A stretch of DNA of 64,000 bases from Lewinellaceae bacterium (lineage in GTDB: Bacteria; Bacteroidota; Bacteroidia; Chitinophagales; Saprospiraceae), in contig JACJXW010000004.1 of assembly GCA_020636405.1 (NCBI GenBank), positions 1,054,001 through 1,118,000 on the forward strand. Reading direction: 5' to 3'. A model generated the notes under the pieces. It saw nothing but the letters and a program-made list of their open reading frames with translations, was not told where the DNA came from and searched no databases. Made by a program: the position numbers and the translations under genes. This document shows positions 42,936 through 51,648 of the stretch, piece by piece. Position 1 is the first letter of the stretch. Every line of letters begins with the position of its first letter.

Positions 42936-44204
42936 ATGAAAATTCTCCTGCTCGGCAGTGGCGGCCGCGAACATGCCTTTGCCTGGAAAATGAAGCAAAG
43001 CCCGCTTTGTGAAGCGCTGTATATTGCCCCGGGCAATGCCGGAACGGCAGGCCTGGGTACGAACGTTCCGCTCCATCCCAATGATTTTGAAGCTGTCGGC
43101 GCATTTGCCCTCAAAGAAGCCATCGACATGGTCGTCGTCGGGCCGGAAGAGCCTTTGGTGCGGGGCATTTACGACCACTTCAAAGCGGATGAACAATTGA
43201 AGGGCATCCATGTCATCGGGCCTTCGGAGAAAGGGGCCCAATTGGAAGGCAGTAAGGCTTTTGCCAAGAAGTTCATGATGGAACGGGACATCCCCACCGC
43301 TGCCTACGCGGAGTTTACGCAGGAGACGCTGGAAGCCGGCCTGGCCTACATCGATCAGCACGCTACCCCTATCGTACTGAAGGCAGACGGGCTGGCGGCA
43401 GGCAAGGGCGTGCTCATCTGCCAGACGGCAGAAGAGGCCAAAGACGAGTTCCGCGCCATGCTTTCCGGCAAGTTCGGAGCTGCCAGCGCCCGGGTAGTGG
43501 TGGAGGAGTTCCTCGACGGCATTGAGTTCTCTGTTTTCGTCATTACCAACGGCAAGCAGTACAAGATCCTGCCCGTAGCCAAGGACTATAAGCGTATCGG
43601 AGAGGGCGACACCGGCCTGAATACCGGCGGCATGGGCTCCGTATCTCCCGTTCCCTTCGTCGATGAAAACCTGATGCGCAAGGTGGAGAACTGGATCATC
43701 AGCCCAACCCTTACCGGCCTGCGGGAGATCGGAGCGCCCTATGTAGGGTTCATCTTTTTCGGCCTGATCAGGGTGGATAACAACCCCTACGTCATCGAAT
43801 ACAACTGCCGGATGGGCGACCCGGAAACCGAAGTCGTCCTGCCCCGCCTGCAGGCCGACCTGGTGGAACTTATGCTCGCCGCTGATACATCCACGCTCGA
43901 CGAGGTACAATTGGCCGAAGACCCTCGGGCCGCAGCTACCGTTATCCTCGTCTCCGGCGGTTATCCGGAAGATTATGAGAAGGGTAAAACCATTACCGGC
44001 CTGGGCGAGGTAGAGGGCAGCATAGCCTTCCATGCCGGTACCCGGTTGGAGGACGGGCTGGTCAAAACCAACGGCGGGCGCGTCATCGCACTTACTTCTT
44101 ACGGCGCAGACTTCAAGGCGGCAGTGGCGGCTTCTCTGAAAAATGCAGAGAAGGTTCAATTCGAAGGGAAGTATTACCGCAAGGATATTGGGTTTGACCT
44201 TTAG
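42936..44204 (+). CDS. purD: Phosphoribosylamine-glycine ligase
   Basis: PurD catalyses the second step of purine synthesis, joining glycine to phosphoribosylamine with ATP in the cytoplasm. The 422-residue protein has the typical start MKILLLGSGGREHAFAWK, an ATP-grasp core with VLKADGLAAGKGV and FLDGIEFSVFV, the GLNTGGMGSVSP loop, and YNCRMGDPETEVVLPRL near the end of the grasp domain. The length matches E. coli PurD (429). A weak -7 box lies just upstream. It precedes murF-alr by about 110 bases on the same strand; the two may or may not share a transcript. Confidence 0.97.
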   Translation: MKILLLGSGGREHAFAWKMKQSPLCEALYIAPGNAGTAGLGTNVPLHPNDFEAVGAFALKEAIDMVVVGPEEPLVRGIYDHFKADEQLKGIHVIGPSEKGAQLEGSKAFAKKFMMERDIPTAAYAEFTQETLEAGLAYIDQHATPIVLKADGLAAGKGVLICQTAEEAKDEFRAMLSGKFGAASARVVVEEFLDGIEFSVFVITNGKQYKILPVAKDYKRIGEGDTGLNTGGMGSVSPVPFVDENLMRKVENWIISPTLTGLREIGAPYVGFIFFGLIRVDNNPYVIEYNCRMGDPETEVVLPRLQADLVELMLAADTSTLDEVQLAEDPRAAATVILVSGGYPEDYEKGKTITGLGEVEGSIAFHAGTRLEDGLVKTNGGRVIALTSYGADFKAAVAASLKNAEKVQFEGKYYRKDIGFDL

Positions 44205-44314
44205 AAGCTTTGTCCGTTCAGCATGGCTCTTTAATGTTTATATTGTTATAGGCTATATTGTTAAGTCCCGGGCCGCTGGATAGCTGCAAGCAATACAGCA
44301 ATATAACACTCCAA

Positions 44315-46783
44315 ATGCACCAAAACTACACGACCGAACAACTCCAACTGGCCATCGGCGTTCCCCCGCTGCAACGGGGCAGGGAAGGGAGGATCTCCCG
44401 CTTGCTGCTGGATAGCCGCCAGTTGCAATCTCCTGAAAGCTCCCTCTTTTTTGCCATAGCCGGCCCGCATCACGATGGGCACGATTACGTCGCAGGCTTG
44501 TACGAAAAGGGCGTCCGCCACTTTGTGGTTTCCCGGCCCGTTGATCTTTCTACTATACCGGAAGCCAATGTATGGCTTTGCGACAGCACGGCCCGGTGCC
44601 TGCAGCAAGTGGCGGCCCGGCACCGGCAGTTGTTCCACCTGCCGGTGGTCGGCATTACCGGCAGCAATGGCAAAACGATCGTTAAGGAATGGCTCTTTCA
44701 GCTGCTCCACCCGGATTATCATATCGTTCGCAGCCCCAAAAGTTTCAACTCCCAGGTGGGCGTCCCCCTTTCCGTCTGGCAATTGCAGCCGGATCACCAA
44801 CTGGGCATCTTCGAAGCAGGCATCTCCCGTATGGGGGAAATGGAAAAACTGGCGCCCATTATCCGGTGCAACATCGGGCTGTTCACCAATATCGGCCAGG
44901 CCCATAAAGAAGGCTTCCCCTCCATTGAAACAAAGATCGATCAGAAGCTGCGCCTCTTCGATTACGCCGATATCATCCTGTACTGCCGGGATGACGAGCG
45001 GGTGGCCCGGGCCATCGAGGCGCTGGGGAAGCCCCTCTTCAGCTGGTCGAGGAAGGGCGAAGCCACTTTACAGGCCAAGGCCGTGGTAACCCTGGACGAA
45101 GGCAGCCTGATCGAGGCAGAGTACCAGGGGGCGCCCTTTTCCTTCAGTATCCCCTTTACGGATGAAGCCTCGATCGAGAATGCCATTCACTGCTGTGCGG
45201 TGCTCCTCTACCTGGGCATCCCGGTGAGCCGCATCCAGGAGCGAATGCCCCTGTTGGAGCCGGTGGCCATGCGCCTGGAAGTACGCGGCGGCGTCAACGA
45301 TTGCAGCATCATCAATGACAGTTACAACCTGGACCTGACCGCCCTTACCGCCGCCCTGGCCTACCTCCATCGGCAGCATCACCATGCCCGCCGCACCCTT
45401 ATCCTTTCCGACATCCTGCAGAGCGGGGAGCCGCCGGAACAACTCTACGAGAAGGTCGCCCGGCTGATCCGGGAGGCCGGAGTCCACCGGTTGTTCGGTA
45501 TTGGCAAGGATATTCCGATCATAGCCCGCCATCTTCCACTGGAGATGGAAGCCCATTTTTTTTCCGATACGGATGCTTTCCTGGCCACCCAGCAGCATCG
45601 GGATTTTCACGATGAGGCCATCCTGGTCAAAGGCGCCCGCCCCTTCTCCTTTGAGCGTATCGCCCGCCGCCTCTCCCGAAAGATCCATCAGACCGAACTG
45701 GAGGTCGACCTCAGCGCACTGCTGCATAATGTCCGCGTTTTCCAGCAGTGGCTCCGGCCCGGCACTAAAATAATGGCCATGGTCAAGGCCGCGGCCTACG
45801 GCAGCGGCAGCCTGGAGGTGGCCCGCGCCCTGGAGTTCCACCAGGTGGATTACCTGGCGGTGGCCTATGCGGATGAGGGCATCGAGCTGCGGGAGGGGGG
45901 CATCGGCCTGCCCATACTGGTCCTCAACCCGGAGGAAGCCGTTTTTGATGGCATCCTTCGCTACCGCCTGGAGCCGGAGTTGTACAGCCCGGCCCTGCTG
46001 CGCCGGTTCGGGCGGTTTACCCGTAACGCCGGCGCCTCGGCAACGGTACACCTCAAACTGGATACCGGCATGCACCGCCTGGGCTTTGACGCCGACAACC
46101 TCGATGAGGCTATCACCCTGTTAGACGAAAACCCCCAGTTGGAAGTGCGCAGCATCTTCTCCCACCTTGCCGCCAGTGAAGCGCCGCAACACGATAGCTT
46201 CACGCTCGAACAGGTAACCCGTTTCGACGGCTTCTATGAACGCCTGTCCGAGGCGCTGGGCTACCGCCCCCTGCGGCACATTCTCAATTCCAGCGGCATC
46301 ATCCGCTTTCCACAATACCAGATGGAGATGGTGCGTTTGGGCATAAGTACTTACGGTATTGACGCTACGGGCCTGGTGCAGGCGCAGCTCCGCACTGTGC
46401 TGACGCTCCGGGCCCGTATTTCTCAGATCAAACACCTGATGCCCGGCGATACGGTGAGTTACGGCCGCAGCGGCCTCATCCGGCATCCATCCCGCATCGC
46501 TACCGTTAGCATCGGCTACGCCGACGGCCTGCCCAGAGCCGCCGGCAACGGGCGCTTCAGCCTGCTGGTGCGCGCCCAACGCGCCCCCATCATCGGCAAT
46601 GTGTGCATGGATATGTGCATGATCGACGTGACGCATATCCCGAAGGCTATGGAGGGGGATGAGGTGGTGGTTTTCGGGCAGGAGCCTACCGCCGAAGAGC
46701 TGGCCCGGGCCCTGGGCACCATCCCCTATGAGGTTTTTACGAGTGTTTCGCCCCGGGTAAGGCGGGTGTATGTGCAGGAATAA
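44315..46783 (+). CDS. murF-alr: Fused MurF ligase / alanine racemase
   Basis: This is a bifunctional cell-wall enzyme of 822 residues from the ATG at 44315. Residues 1 to ~450 are MurF, which adds D-Ala-D-Ala to UDP-MurNAc-tripeptide: P-loop GITGSNGKT at 113-121, and MRLEVRGGVNDCSIINDSYN near 325. Residues ~460-822 are alanine racemase, which makes the D-Ala: the PLP lysine is Lys491 in MAMVKAAAYGSG, HLKLDTGMHRLGF follows, and the catalytic-Tyr region is ATVSIGYADGLPR. This fusion is known from Bacteroidota and links D-Ala production to its use. The racemase lysine motif reads KAAAYG where free racemases usually have KANAYG. Confidence 0.95.
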   Translation: MHQNYTTEQLQLAIGVPPLQRGREGRISRLLLDSRQLQSPESSLFFAIAGPHHDGHDYVAGLYEKGVRHFVVSRPVDLSTIPEANVWLCDSTARCLQQVAARHRQLFHLPVVGITGSNGKTIVKEWLFQLLHPDYHIVRSPKSFNSQVGVPLSVWQLQPDHQLGIFEAGISRMGEMEKLAPIIRCNIGLFTNIGQAHKEGFPSIETKIDQKLRLFDYADIILYCRDDERVARAIEALGKPLFSWSRKGEATLQAKAVVTLDEGSLIEAEYQGAPFSFSIPFTDEASIENAIHCCAVLLYLGIPVSRIQERMPLLEPVAMRLEVRGGVNDCSIINDSYNLDLTALTAALAYLHRQHHHARRTLILSDILQSGEPPEQLYEKVARLIREAGVHRLFGIGKDIPIIARHLPLEMEAHFFSDTDAFLATQQHRDFHDEAILVKGARPFSFERIARRLSRKIHQTELEVDLSALLHNVRVFQQWLRPGTKIMAMVKAAAYGSGSLEVARALEFHQVDYLAVAYADEGIELREGGIGLPILVLNPEEAVFDGILRYRLEPELYSPALLRRFGRFTRNAGASATVHLKLDTGMHRLGFDADNLDEAITLLDENPQLEVRSIFSHLAASEAPQHDSFTLEQVTRFDGFYERLSEALGYRPLRHILNSSGIIRFPQYQMEMVRLGISTYGIDATGLVQAQLRTVLTLRARISQIKHLMPGDTVSYGRSGLIRHPSRIATVSIGYADGLPRAAGNGRFSLLVRAQRAPIIGNVCMDMCMIDVTHIPKAMEGDEVVVFGQEPTAEELARALGTIPYEVFTSVSPRVRRVYVQE

Positions 46784-47134
46784 GTGGAAACGGATGCTAT
46801 TTCGGATTCTACCCGCTCAGGGATTCGGAGTGAAAAACCTGAAGATAGCGCCAGTGTAAGAGTAACTCTATCATTTCTAAAAGCGAATTATTTATCTCAA
46901 AGCACGGCCGCCGTGGTGTTCTTCTTGAACGGGGCGGGGGAAAACATATTCTGGCGAATAGCAGATGTCCAGACACAATGAATTCATAGCGGTAGGCGTT
47001 CCCACCTGACAAAAAAGCCCCAGTTTCACTCATTCACTCTGAATTTTGCTAATTTTGCGGTGCTTTTGCCGGGCCTTCCGGCCGTAGCGGTAAAAGCGGC
47101 TTTAAACTCAACAAAACAAAAAATAACAATACCC
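46784..47134 (+). other. Intergenic region upstream of the chaperone operon
   Basis: These 351 bases show no coding region that I accept. The only feature is TAATTTTG at 47050-47057, a perfect -7 box about 78 bases upstream of the first PPIase ATG, without a clear -33 TTG. The left two thirds, up to about 47000, show nothing else recognisable. Confidence 0.4.
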
Positions 47135-49099
47135 ATGGCAAAGCGTTATTTCATCCTTTTGGCAGCCCTCCTTTATTTGCCGATGACAACCTGGGCACAG
47201 AAGGACGACCCCGTACTGTTCACCGTGGAAAATACCCCGGTGCATCAATCTGAATTCGTTTACATCTACACCAAGACGAACGGCAAGAACGCCGATTTTT
47301 CCCGGCCCTCACTTCAAGAGTACCTCGACTTGTATATCAAGTTCAAACTCAAGGTGCAGAAAGCCCGGGAGATGAAACTCGACACCATCCCCCAGCTGAT
47401 GGCCGAACTGGCCGGCTATCGCCGCCAACTTGCAGATAGCTATCTGATCGATAAGGAAGTGACCGAAAAATTGCTGCAGGAAGCCTACGAGCACTCCAAG
47501 CAGGATGTAGACATCAGCCACATTCTCATCAGCATACCGCCAAACCCCAGTCCGGAAGACACCCTGGCCGCCTATCAGCAGGCCATGGCCGTAAAGCAAC
47601 GCCTCAAAAAAGAGGATTTTGCAGCGGTCGCCAAAGAAGTTTCCGCCGACAAGTCGGCACAGAACAACGGAGGCCACATCGGCTACGTCACCGCGCTGTT
47701 CCCCAACGGCTTCTACGAACTGGAAAAAGCCGCCTATTCCATGCCGATGAATAAGTTGCTGGGGCCTATTCGCACCAATGCAGGCTACCATATTTTGCAG
47801 GTACACGCTCGTCGCCCGGCACGGGGCGAAATGGAAGCCGCCCACATTCTGCTGCGCACACAAGACAAGGACAAGCAGGCGGTCAAAACCCGGATCGACA
47901 GCATCTACCAGGCGCTGCAGAATGGCGCCGAGTTTGAGGCACTCGCCCGGCAACTGTCGGAAGACAGCCGCACCGCCGCCCAGGGAGGCTATATCGGCTT
48001 CTTCGGAATTAACAAGTACAGCCCCTCTTTCGAAGATGCCGCCTTTGGGCTGACAGAGGATGGCGCCTATTCCAAGCCAGTGGAGACCAATGTGGGCTGG
48101 CACATCATCAAGAGAATTAGCCAGCGGGGCATACAACCATATAACATCGAAAAGAGTCGTTTAGAGAACAAAGTCAAAAGAGACAACCGATTTCTGGAAG
48201 CCAAAGACGCGATGGTGGAAAAGATCAAGCAGGAGGGCAACCTGAAAGAGTACCCGAAAGTACTGGACGAATTTAACGCCACACTGACGGACACCTTCCT
48301 GACCTTCCGCTGGAGGGCGCCCCAGGAAGGCGGCGACGCTCTGCTGTTCCAGTACGGCACCGACTATAAGGTAACGCTGGGCGATTTTGCCAATTACCTG
48401 GAGCGCGCTACCCGCAAACGTATGCGCAGCGGCAGTGATACGGACATCCCCGCACTGGTAAAGGAATTGTACCAGGATTTCGTCAACGAAAGCGCTATGG
48501 CTTACGAAGAAAAGAACCTGGAAAAGAAATATCCGGATTTCAAAGCGCTGATGCGCGAGTATGAGGAGGGTATCCTGTTGTTTGAGGCCACCAAGTTGCT
48601 GGTGTGGGACAAAGCCTCTCAGGATTCCGCCGGGCTGGCTGAGTTCTACAAGGTCATCGAAGGAAAGTACCGCTGGGAAGAACGGGCAGTGACCAGTATT
48701 TACAAACTGGACGACCGCTACAAGGATCAGCTCGATGAGGTGCGCGCCTTTGCCGCCACTCACACGCCGGAGGAAGTGCTGGCAAAGTTCAATACCAACG
48801 ACCCGCCCGCCCTGCGCCACGAATCCAAGACACTGGAGCGCAGCGTTTATCCGGAATTCAAGAGTATGGAGTGGAAGGTAGGAGCGATGTCCCAGTCGGA
48901 ATCCGATGCTCGGGGGCGCTTCACCAAATTCCAGAAGATAGAGGAATTGCTCCCGAAAGCTTTGAAAACGCTGGACGAGGCCCGCGGTTATATCGTAGCC
49001 GATTACCAGGATTATCTGGAGAGCCAGTGGGTTGAGCAATTGCGGAAAGAATACGAGGTAAAAGTCAACCAGAAAGTCTTCGACAGCCTGGTGAAGTAA
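47135..49099 (+). CDS. Periplasmic peptidylprolyl isomerase with two parvulin domains
   Basis: This 654-residue protein with a signal peptide (LLYLPMTTWAQ) carries an N-terminal SurA/PpiD-like chaperone part and two consecutive parvulin (PpiC-type) domains, about 125-225 (DISHILISIPPNP ... GHIGYVTALFPNGF) and 230-335 (EAAHILLRTQDKD ... GGYIGFFGINKYSP), followed by a helical C-terminal part. It should assist outer-membrane protein folding in the periplasm. The ATG at 47135 begins the signal peptide; the open frame extends a little further upstream. It heads a three-gene set of related chaperones on the plus strand. Confidence 0.92.
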   Translation: MAKRYFILLAALLYLPMTTWAQKDDPVLFTVENTPVHQSEFVYIYTKTNGKNADFSRPSLQEYLDLYIKFKLKVQKAREMKLDTIPQLMAELAGYRRQLADSYLIDKEVTEKLLQEAYEHSKQDVDISHILISIPPNPSPEDTLAAYQQAMAVKQRLKKEDFAAVAKEVSADKSAQNNGGHIGYVTALFPNGFYELEKAAYSMPMNKLLGPIRTNAGYHILQVHARRPARGEMEAAHILLRTQDKDKQAVKTRIDSIYQALQNGAEFEALARQLSEDSRTAAQGGYIGFFGINKYSPSFEDAAFGLTEDGAYSKPVETNVGWHIIKRISQRGIQPYNIEKSRLENKVKRDNRFLEAKDAMVEKIKQEGNLKEYPKVLDEFNATLTDTFLTFRWRAPQEGGDALLFQYGTDYKVTLGDFANYLERATRKRMRSGSDTDIPALVKELYQDFVNESAMAYEEKNLEKKYPDFKALMREYEEGILLFEATKLLVWDKASQDSAGLAEFYKVIEGKYRWEERAVTSIYKLDDRYKDQLDEVRAFAATHTPEEVLAKFNTNDPPALRHESKTLERSVYPEFKSMEWKVGAMSQSESDARGRFTKFQKIEELLPKALKTLDEARGYIVADYQDYLESQWVEQLRKEYEVKVNQKVFDSLVK

Positions 49100-49118
49100 T
49101 AAAACAAGCAGCTGGAAT

Positions 49119-50117
49119 ATGTGTAGCTGGAAAATTTTGGGCCGGGGGCCAGGTGAGAATTCGGAAGTGGGAAGCTGGAAGTGGGAAGTGGAAGGGGGGA
49201 ACACGGCTTTTAAGGAGCGTCTTCTGTGGAAATTTCCGATTTCCGACTTCCGATTTCCGACTTCCGTCCACCTGAAGGCCGGGATCTTTGTTGTGGTACT
49301 GGCTCTGGCCGGCGCCTGCTCTACGGATGGCAGCCAGGAAACCGGGGAGGGACAATTGCTGGCAAAGGTGCACAATAAGGCCCTGTACTTGTCCGAACTG
49401 GATGGAATGTTCCCCGAAGGTACGGCCGGAGAGGACAGCCTGTTGATCATTCAGGCCTACGTAGAACGTTGGATCCGGGAGGCCCTATTGCTCAATGAAG
49501 CTGAGCAAAACATCCCCAGCGACCTCAACATCGATAAATTGGTGCGGGACTACCGCGCTTCGCTCATCCGCCACAATTACGAAAAGGCCCTGGTGGAGCA
49601 GAACCTGGATTCGGTGGTCACTCAAGACCAGCTCATGGAGTTCTATGAAGCCAACAAAAGCCAGTATCAACTGGAGACGCCCATCATGCGTTGTCATTTC
49701 ATCAAGGTGCCTTTGCCGGTGGCGGAATCGGAAAAGTTGCGCCAGCTATGGGGCAGCAATGATCCCGCTGACATGGAAAAGTTGCTGGAGTACTGTACCT
49801 CCTTCGCAGAGTCTTATGTGCTGGCAGACAGTATCTGGTACAAGGTCGAGGATATTGCCATGGAGATGCCCAAAGGGACGCTGACGCCGGATAATGTCAG
49901 TGCCAAGCGGGAGTTCTCTCAGCGGGATGATGAGTATCAATACTATTTCCGGGCCTTTGAAGTGAAAAACCGAAAGGATATTGCCCCTCTGGGGTATATC
50001 GAAGATCAGGCCCGAAAGGTCATACTGCGAAGCCGCCGCGAAAAACTGCTCAAGGAAATGATCGAGGCGATGTACCAGCGGGAGATCCGGCGGAAGAACA
50101 TAGAAACGTATTATTAA
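49119..50117 (+). CDS. SurA-like lipoprotein with repeat-disturbed 5' end
   Basis: This protein has 332 residues if it starts at the ATG at 49119. The lipoprotein signal (FVVVLALAGAC) lies at residues 57-67 rather than at the N-terminus. The first ~50 codons run through a simple-sequence repeat (GGAAGTGGGAAG-type, then two exact copies of a 14-base unit at 49238-49265), so the original start was probably displaced, or a non-ATG start near 49270 is used. The mature part has SurA-N-like helices (VERWIREALLLNEAEQNI, LMEFYEANKSQYQLETP) and a degenerate parvulin-like region, with no intact PPIase motif that I can see. It sits between two clear PPIase genes, so it is probably part of the same outer-membrane folding set. 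Confidence 0.75.
   Translation: MCSWKILGRGPGENSEVGSWKWEVEGGNTAFKERLLWKFPISDFRFPTSVHLKAGIFVVVLALAGACSTDGSQETGEGQLLAKVHNKALYLSELDGMFPEGTAGEDSLLIIQAYVERWIREALLLNEAEQNIPSDLNIDKLVRDYRASLIRHNYEKALVEQNLDSVVTQDQLMEFYEANKSQYQLETPIMRCHFIKVPLPVAESEKLRQLWGSNDPADMEKLLEYCTSFAESYVLADSIWYKVEDIAMEMPKGTLTPDNVSAKREFSQRDDEYQYYFRAFEVKNRKDIAPLGYIEDQARKVILRSRREKLLKEMIEAMYQREIRRKNIETYY
49162..49266. repeat. Simple-sequence repeat with complementary arms
   Basis: A GGAAGTGG/GGAAGCTGG-type stretch at 49162-49194 faces its approximate complement at 49228-49266. The second arm contains GATTTCCGACTTCC twice in exact tandem (49238-49251, 49252-49265). It overlaps the 5' end of the lipoprotein frame. Confidence 0.65.
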
Positions 50118-50153
50118 AAAATCTTTGAGGTTTAAAAGAAAAGCGTAGAAGTG

Positions 50154-51509
50154 ATGAAGACCCTGTATAGCCTTATTTTGGCCATGATCGTTTTGGCCCC
50201 CCACTGCCTGGCGCAGCGCGAGGTCATTGACAAAGTGGTAGCTACCATCGGCGGTGAGTTGGTGTTGCTTTCTGAAGTGGAAGAACAGTTTGCCCTGATG
50301 GAAGCCCAGAGCGGCGTGTTGCCGGAGGGGGCCCGCTGTAATATCATGGACCAGCTGATGGCTTCCAAGTTGCTGGTCAACCAGGCAAAGCTGGACAGCC
50401 TTGAAGTGTCGGACGAAGAGGTCGAAGCCCAGCTCGATGCCCGGATCGAACGCATCCTGAGTTTTATGAACAATGATGTGGCGCAGTTTGAGTCCTATTA
50501 TGGACAGACCATCAATGAGGTCAAGGCCCAGTTTCGCGAAGACCTCAAGAGCCAGATCCTGGCCGACCGCATGCGCTCTCAGGTAATGGCCAGCGTGACC
50601 GTGACCCCCTCCGAGGTCAAAAAGTTCTTCAATTCGATCCCGCTGGACAGCCTGCCCTACTTCAACTCGGAAGTGGAAGTAGGAGAGATCGTGTACAAAC
50701 CCAAAATTAATGAGGAAGAGCGCCAGAAAACCATCGAAAAGCTGGAATCCATCCGGCAGCGTATTCTCGATGGGGAAGATTTCGCCGAGCTGGCCTCCAA
50801 GTTCTCGGATGATGGTTCCGCCCGCGGCGGTGGCGACCTCGGCTGGGCGCGGCGCGGGAAGTACGTCCCGGAGTTTGAAGCGGCGGCTTTCAAGCTGGAA
50901 AAGGAAGAGCTCTCTCCGGTCATTGAGTCCGAATTCGGCTTTCACATCATTCAGATGCTGGAACGCCGCGGAAACTCTATCCACGTGCGCCACATCCTCA
51001 TCAAGCCGGAAATAACCGATGCCGACCTGGAAAAGGCAAAGGTTCACCTCGATTCAGTGCGCCAGTTCCTGTTGTCCGATTCCCTGTCTTTTTCCCAGGC
51101 CGTGAAGCTCTATTCCAATGAAGATGTTCAGAGCTATAACAACGACGGGCGCATGGTAAACCCCGCCACTGGCAATACTTTCTTCGAGATAGGCGACCTC
51201 GAACCCGACATTTATTTCACCATTGACACGATGGAAATCGGCGGGGTCTCTCAGCCTTTTGAGTTTCGCGACCAGGTCGGCGATATCTATTACCGCATCG
51301 TCATGCTGCAATCCCGGACCAGCCCTCACAAGGCCAATCTGAAGCAGGACTATTCCAAGATACAGAAGGCGGCCATTGAGTCGAAGAAGAGCGATTTCAT
51401 CAACCAGTGGATCAAGGATAAGGTCGAGGCCACTTACATCGATATCGACGCCATGTTCAATGCGTGTCCGGTGCTGGAAAAGTGGAAAAAGCAGGATATC
51501 CGGCCCTAA
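50154..51509 (+). CDS. SurA-type periplasmic chaperone/peptidylprolyl isomerase
   Basis: This 451-residue protein has a signal peptide (MIVLAPHCLAQ) and a clear SurA_N domain (IDKVVATIGGELVLLSEVEEQ, then GARCNIMDQLMASKLLVNQAKLD). A parvulin domain follows (about 170-275, GEIVYKPKINEEER ... GGDLGWARRGKYVPEFEAA ... FGFHIIQMLERRG), then a second, less regular one (VRHILIKPEITDADLEKAK). It guides outer-membrane proteins, which here include many large barrels, to the BAM machinery. GTG at 50151 immediately precedes the chosen ATG at 50154. It is the last gene of the three-chaperone set and ends before a strong terminator. Confidence 0.93.
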   Translation: MKTLYSLILAMIVLAPHCLAQREVIDKVVATIGGELVLLSEVEEQFALMEAQSGVLPEGARCNIMDQLMASKLLVNQAKLDSLEVSDEEVEAQLDARIERILSFMNNDVAQFESYYGQTINEVKAQFREDLKSQILADRMRSQVMASVTVTPSEVKKFFNSIPLDSLPYFNSEVEVGEIVYKPKINEEERQKTIEKLESIRQRILDGEDFAELASKFSDDGSARGGGDLGWARRGKYVPEFEAAAFKLEKEELSPVIESEFGFHIIQMLERRGNSIHVRHILIKPEITDADLEKAKVHLDSVRQFLLSDSLSFSQAVKLYSNEDVQSYNNDGRMVNPATGNTFFEIGDLEPDIYFTIDTMEIGGVSQPFEFRDQVGDIYYRIVMLQSRTSPHKANLKQDYSKIQKAAIESKKSDFINQWIKDKVEATYIDIDAMFNACPVLEKWKKQDIRP

Positions 51510-51540
51510 GGATGGACGTATTAGAAGCCGCCTGTAAAAA

Positions 51541-51577
51541 AAAGAGCCTGGCAGCAGAACGCTGCCAGGCTCTTTTT
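51541..51577. terminator. Bidirectional intrinsic terminator
   Basis: AAAGAGCCTGGCAGC (51541-51555) and GCTGCCAGGCTCTTT (51561-51575) make a perfect 15-bp stem with a 5-base loop and a T tail on the plus strand. An A run on the left serves the minus strand. It separates the convergent SurA and POT genes. Confidence 0.9.
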
Positions 51578-51581
51578 CTGT

Positions 51582-51636
51582 TGGTAGTTTTTGGCGCTTA
51601 CTCGAAAGGGAATAGCCCCGGCGCCAAAAACTACCA
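51582..51636. repeat. Second perfect 16-bp hairpin next to the terminator
   Basis: TGGTAGTTTTTGGCGC (51582-51597) and GCGCCAAAAACTACCA (51621-51636) form a perfect stem around a 23-base loop. Neither side ends in a T run. It may back up the terminator for minus-strand transcripts or be a small mobile-type repeat. Confidence 0.7.
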
Positions 51637-51648
51637 GCAAAACTAAAC

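Noticed and set aside
44225..44314. Partial inverted repeat (TATATTGTTA / AGCAATATAACA) before murF-alr
   Set aside because: Pairing is short, AT-rich and mismatched; likely chance.
46784..46981. Short plus-strand frame after murF-alr
   Set aside because: There is no start context and no recognisable sequence, and it runs through plain intergenic DNA.
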